A DNA stretch of 9,048 nt, from contig JADGCE010000044.1 in NCBI GenBank assembly GCA_015229095.1, positions 1 to 9,048 of the forward strand, written 5' to 3'. The number at the start of each line of letters is the position of its first letter. Within the stretch, counting starts at the first letter, position 1. This document shows, piece by piece, positions 6,911 through 9,048 of the stretch. The translations under genes and the position numbers were made by a program. The DNA comes from Magnetococcales bacterium (lineage in GTDB: Bacteria > Pseudomonadota > Magnetococcia > Magnetococcales > Magnetaquicoccaceae). The notes under the pieces were generated by a model, which was not told where the DNA came from, did not search any database, and saw only the letters and a list, made by a program, of their open reading frames with translations.

Positions 6911-7321
6911 CTACTTCTGGCTCTTCTGCAGAAGTTCTTTCAGGTTGGCAAACGGGTTGTAGGTCGCCTGCGCGGGGGCCTCCGCCTCCACGTTCATCCC
7001 CGCTGCCGCCTGATGGTCCGTGTACCGTGAATGCTCGTTATCATGACAATATACACATAAATTTTCCCAATTACTCCCGTCAGCCGGATTATTATTATGA
7101 TTATGATCTTTGTGATGCACAGTAAGCTCTGTCAAGTTTTCTTGCGTAAACGACCGACCACAGCGCGCGCAGACCCACGGATGGATTTTCAGAGAGAGGG
7201 CCCGATAACCGACCTGTCGCATCTCCGCATCAGAACGGGCTGTTGAAATAATCTTTTCCAGATTATCTGGACGATTGGATCCTGCCTTGGGCCCAACGGG
7301 GCGACGTTGATTTCTGAGCAT
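6911..7321 (-). CDS. HNH domain protein, YajD family
   Basis: Putative HNH nuclease of 136 residues, closely matching the pattern of E. coli YajD, whose biological role is not established. Seen: a basic, flexible N terminus (1-35), VGYRALSLKIHPWVCARC at 37-54, TVHHKDHNHNNNP at 67-79 with the paired His of the HNH centre, DGSNWENLCVYCHDNEH at 81-97 with the conserved Asn, Cys and His residues, and a short C-terminal tail ending in NPFANLKELLQK. Cys51/54 and Cys89/92 form the two CxxC pairs expected to hold a structural zinc. No residue of the motif is missing, so it should be active. Start: ATG 7321 has a weak GGGGG site 11 nt upstream; ATG 7339 (six residues longer) has none. It is divergent from the S24 repressor gene, which may control it. 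Confidence 0.88.
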   Translation of the reverse strand: MLRNQRRPVGPKAGSNRPDNLEKIISTARSDAEMRQVGYRALSLKIHPWVCARCGRSFTQENLTELTVHHKDHNHNNNPADGSNWENLCVYCHDNEHSRYTDHQAAAGMNVEAEAPAQATYNPFANLKELLQKSQK

Positions 7322-7339
7322 TGTAAATAAAACCCCCAT

Positions 7340-7708
7340 GAATACTAAGTGTTATTACTGATTGTTAACCAGAGAATCACAGTTAACTAAACCACCACAA
7401 ACCCACACTAAAAACAAAAAAGTTCTTTGAATCCCCCGGTGCACACTAAAATTCAGGTATTCTATCAAACTATCAGTTATGGTCACCAAGCATCAACGCC
7501 CCATGTTCGGCACCTTCTATCATTCAATAACTAAATACACGGCAAACAAATTGCCGGCAACAAGAGAAATCAAAAGAACAAAAAATAATTCATAAACAAT
7601 AATTTAAAAAAATAAAACCCACCAAAAAATTTTTTCTCTTGCCAACAACAACCAAAACAGGTTACTTATATAAGGGTCGTTGCAACCCGAGAACAAGGAT
7701 AAAACACT
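7340..7708. other. AT-rich divergent intergenic region with palindromes
   Basis: No convincing gene lies in these 369 bp, which are far more A+T-rich than the flanking genes, especially 7561-7640 with its A and T tracts. They separate the divergent HNH and repressor genes and must hold both promoters. Seen: GTTAAC twice (7364-7369, 7383-7388, the second within AGTTAACT), GTGCAC near 7440, a perfect palindrome TTGCCGGCAA (7551-7560) preceded by GGCAA (7541-7545), another TTGCC at 7639-7643, and GTTGCAAC (7679-7686). A weak minus-strand promoter is possible for HNH (TTAACA at 7368-7363, TAGTAT at 7347-7342, 15-bp spacer). Confidence 0.6.
7669..7686 (+). promoter_or_regulatory. Candidate -10 element and overlapping operator of the repressor gene
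   Basis: TATAAG (7669-7674) is a good -10 candidate with no clear -35 at the right distance. If used, transcription would begin about where the perfect palindrome GTTGCAAC (7679-7686) lies, a placement typical of autorepression. The site is 22 bp before the ATG. Inference only. Confidence 0.3.
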
Positions 7709-8383
7709 ATGACCCTCAGTGAACGTATTCAAACCGCCCGCAAGCAGGCCAAACTGACCCAAAAGGAGCTGGCAGATCGCGTAGGCATCAGCCAGACGGC
7801 CGTCCACAAACTGGAGTGTGGCCGCTCCAAATCTTCCCGACGCACGGTTTCCATCGCCCTGACCTGCGGCGTCGACCCCATCTGGCTGGATACCGGACGG
7901 GGGGAGATGTCGCTCATCGGAGCCACACCCGGCATGAACCAGGCCGAATTCGCCAAGGCTGCGGAGGATGGCGAGATCTATCGGGCGCCGATCTTCGCCC
8001 GCCTGCCCCTGATCTCCTGGGAGGATGCCAGCCGGTTGTGCGAGGAACCGGTCGACTCCTTCCACCCGAAAACCGTGGAGGCCTGGATCCCCGTTGCGCC
8101 CCGCTCCAGTGATCGCACCTTCGCCCTGCGGGTTCCGGACGACTCCATGGAGCCAGAGTTCCAGGAGGGAGAGATCATCATCGCCGATCCCACTCTGCCA
8201 GGCAAGCACAACCAGTTCCTCGTTGCCCGCATGGAGGGTGACAGCATGGCCACCTTCAAACAGCTGATTGTGGTGGGCAACAAGACCTATCTCAAGCCGT
8301 TGAATTCTCGTTATCCCCTGATCGATGTTCAAGGCGCCGTCAAAGTGTGCGGCGTCGTGGTTGGCAAGTACAAGGAATATTGA
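7709..8383 (+). CDS. S24 (LexA/CI-like) transcriptional repressor with HTH domain
   Basis: DNA-binding repressor of 224 residues built like phage CI and related S24 regulators. Residues 4-60 form an Xre-type helix-turn-helix (LTQKELADRVGISQTAVHKLE at 16-36). From about 95 to 220 lies the S24 peptidase fold: VPDDSMEPEFQEGEIIIADP at 142-161 with Ser146, and VARMEGDSMATFKQL at 172-186 with Lys184, matching the Ser-Lys dyad that drives RecA-stimulated self-cleavage. The usual cleavage motif of relatives, PLISWxxAG, is here PLISWEDASR (100-109): Ala107-Ser108 instead of Ala-Gly, 39 residues before the Ser, the expected distance. Cleavage may therefore be weak or altered. AAGGA (7695-7699) lies 9 nt before the ATG. 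The gene is divergent from an HNH gene, with a strong terminator behind it. No other phage genes are near. Its targets are unknown; autorepression is likely. Confidence 0.92.
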   Translation: MTLSERIQTARKQAKLTQKELADRVGISQTAVHKLECGRSKSSRRTVSIALTCGVDPIWLDTGRGEMSLIGATPGMNQAEFAKAAEDGEIYRAPIFARLPLISWEDASRLCEEPVDSFHPKTVEAWIPVAPRSSDRTFALRVPDDSMEPEFQEGEIIIADPTLPGKHNQFLVARMEGDSMATFKQLIVVGNKTYLKPLNSRYPLIDVQGAVKVCGVVVGKYKEY

Positions 8384-8687
8384 TCGCCCGGATTCGTTGA
8401 TCCGTGGCGGTTGTTCCTGAAGCATGGGGGGTCATGCGTGCCGCGACAAAAAAAAGGGGGGGGGAGAGCGTTCTCCACCCCCCTTTGGCTTTTTGGCCAC
8501 CCGCTTTCTGCGGCACGTGGTACGGGGGGTTTGTGGGGGCAGGCGTCCGGCCATCCGTAGGAACTCTGTCGGGGCTTGTACACGGGGGGCATCCTGTGCT
8601 ATCAGAGCAGCGGTGGGGTTGGGGTTGTCTCATCAAGCCCTCCCATCGACTGGGAAGCGCCGCCCTACCTGTAGCCAGAGGGGTGCC
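8384..8687. other. Intergenic region between repressor and moaE
   Basis: No supportable gene. It holds the terminator at 8451-8495, then G-rich DNA, and a leader before moaE. TTGTAC (8578-8583) with CTATCA 17 bp downstream is a very weak promoter candidate. TCCCA/TGGGA (8641-8655) can form a 5-bp hairpin, and CCCTC (8638-8642) can pair with GAGGG (8678-8682) in the moaE ribosome site. I could not recognise a molybdenum-cofactor riboswitch in it. Confidence 0.5.
8451..8495 (+). terminator. Strong, probably bidirectional intrinsic terminator
   Basis: AAAGGGGGG (8453-8461), one mismatch (G8462 opposite A8477), and GGAGA (8463-8467) pair across a GCGT loop with TCTCC (8472-8476) and CCCCCCTTT (8478-8486). 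A TTTGGCTTTTT stretch follows on the plus strand, and the A run before the stem supplies a T tract on the minus strand. It lies 67 bp after the repressor stop and isolates that gene from moaE. Confidence 0.85.
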
Positions 8688-9048
8688 ATGATCCGCATTC
8701 AAGAAGAACCTTTTTCGACCGAGGCTGAGATTGCCCGGTTGATCCGGGATAACCCGAAAATCGGGGGGGTTGTCAGCTTTCTGGGCGTTGTCCGGGAATT
8801 TACGACCACCTCCGAGGTCACTGCCCTGGTTCTGGAGCACTATCCCGGCATGACCGAGTCGGAGCTGGAAAAGATCGAGCAGACGGCGCGGGCACGCTTC
8901 GCCGTGGAGGCCCTGTCGGTGGTGCATCGGGTTGGCCGACTCTCCGTCAGTGAGCCCATTGTGCTGGTGGTCGCGGCGGCCAGCCATCGCGCAGATGCCT
9001 TTCTCGCCTGCCGCTTTGTCATCGATCATCTCAAACGCCATGCCACCT
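8688..9048 (+). CDS. moaE: Molybdopterin synthase catalytic subunit (partial, 3' end beyond window)
   Basis: MoaE is the large subunit of molybdopterin synthase, which with thiocarboxylated MoaD inserts two sulfurs into precursor Z (cPMP) to make molybdopterin in the cytosol. The first 120 residues are visible; the family is about 140-155 long, so the C terminus is cut by the window edge and not by mutation. Seen: GGVVSFLGVVREF at 26-38, LVLEHYPGMTESELEKI at 48-64, VVHRVGRLSVSEPIVLV at 78-94, ASHRADAF at 98-105 with the conserved His-Arg, and VIDHLK at 111-116 whose Lys116 matches catalytic Lys119 of E. coli MoaE. The second catalytic Lys lies beyond the edge. ATG 8688 follows AGAGGGG (8677-8683). 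There is no moaD directly upstream, where it usually lies; the gene is cut off from the repressor by a terminator and needs its own promoter. Confidence 0.95.
   Translation, partial: MIRIQEEPFSTEAEIARLIRDNPKIGGVVSFLGVVREFTTTSEVTALVLEHYPGMTESELEKIEQTARARFAVEALSVVHRVGRLSVSEPIVLVVAAASHRADAFLACRFVIDHLKRHAT

Noticed and set aside
7340..7708. CRISPR array, attachment site or small RNA in the AT-rich gap
   Set aside because: No repeated spacer-repeat pattern, no tRNA or integrase nearby, and no terminator hairpin that would end a small RNA; only palindromes and promoter-like pieces are seen.
6911..8383. Intact prophage or restriction system
   Set aside because: Only an HNH protein and a repressor are present; no integrase, methylase, structural or replication genes, and the flanks are housekeeping genes.
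7604..8425. Minus-strand open frame opposite the S24 repressor
   Set aside because: The plus-strand frame has clear HTH and S24 motifs and a ribosome site; the antisense frame has none and runs into the AT-rich control region.
8404..8691. Plus-strand frame of 95 codons between the repressor and moaE
   Set aside because: It runs through the strong terminator hairpin, overlaps the moaE start, has no ribosome site and a low-complexity product.

Overview
The window looks like ordinary chromosome from a moderately GC-rich Gram-negative bacterium, probably a proteobacterium. The adjacent AlaC-type aminotransferase and ACT-domain homoserine dehydrogenase, the YajD-type HNH protein and the K+-independent H+-pyrophosphatase all fit that. 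An alphaproteobacterial or Magnetococcia-like host is my guess; nothing here fixes the genus. No rRNA, tRNA, CRISPR array, insertion sequence or integrase was seen.

Layout. Positions 1-245 hold a short terminator-like hairpin and the leader of a plus-strand FkbM-like methyltransferase (246-965) that is visibly richer in A+T than its neighbours. It converges on a minus-strand block read from right to left: adk (6724-6083), hppA (5960-3927), alaC-type aminotransferase (3849-2659), hom (2637-1327), and a small Cys-rich conserved protein (1261-998). A perfect 12-bp hairpin separates hppA from the alaC-hom pair. Further right, a YajD-type HNH protein (7321-6911, minus) is divergent from an S24/LexA-type repressor (7709-8383, plus) across about 370 bp of AT-rich DNA with several palindromes. 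A strong, probably bidirectional terminator follows the repressor. The window ends inside moaE (8688 onward), the catalytic subunit of molybdopterin synthase.

How the genes fit together. AlaC (transamination at the pyruvate/alanine node) and Hom (aspartate semialdehyde to homoserine) form an amino-acid pair with a 21-nt gap; thrC, a frequent partner, is not downstream. Adk and HppA both handle by-products of ATP-to-AMP reactions: Adk recycles AMP, and HppA uses PPi to pump protons. The most unusual parts are the HNH/repressor divergon, whose repressor keeps the Ser-Lys dyad but has Ala-Ser where self-cleaving relatives have Ala-Gly, and the small Cys-rich gene behind hom. I found no convincing new multi-gene system; the divergon is the best place for a second look.
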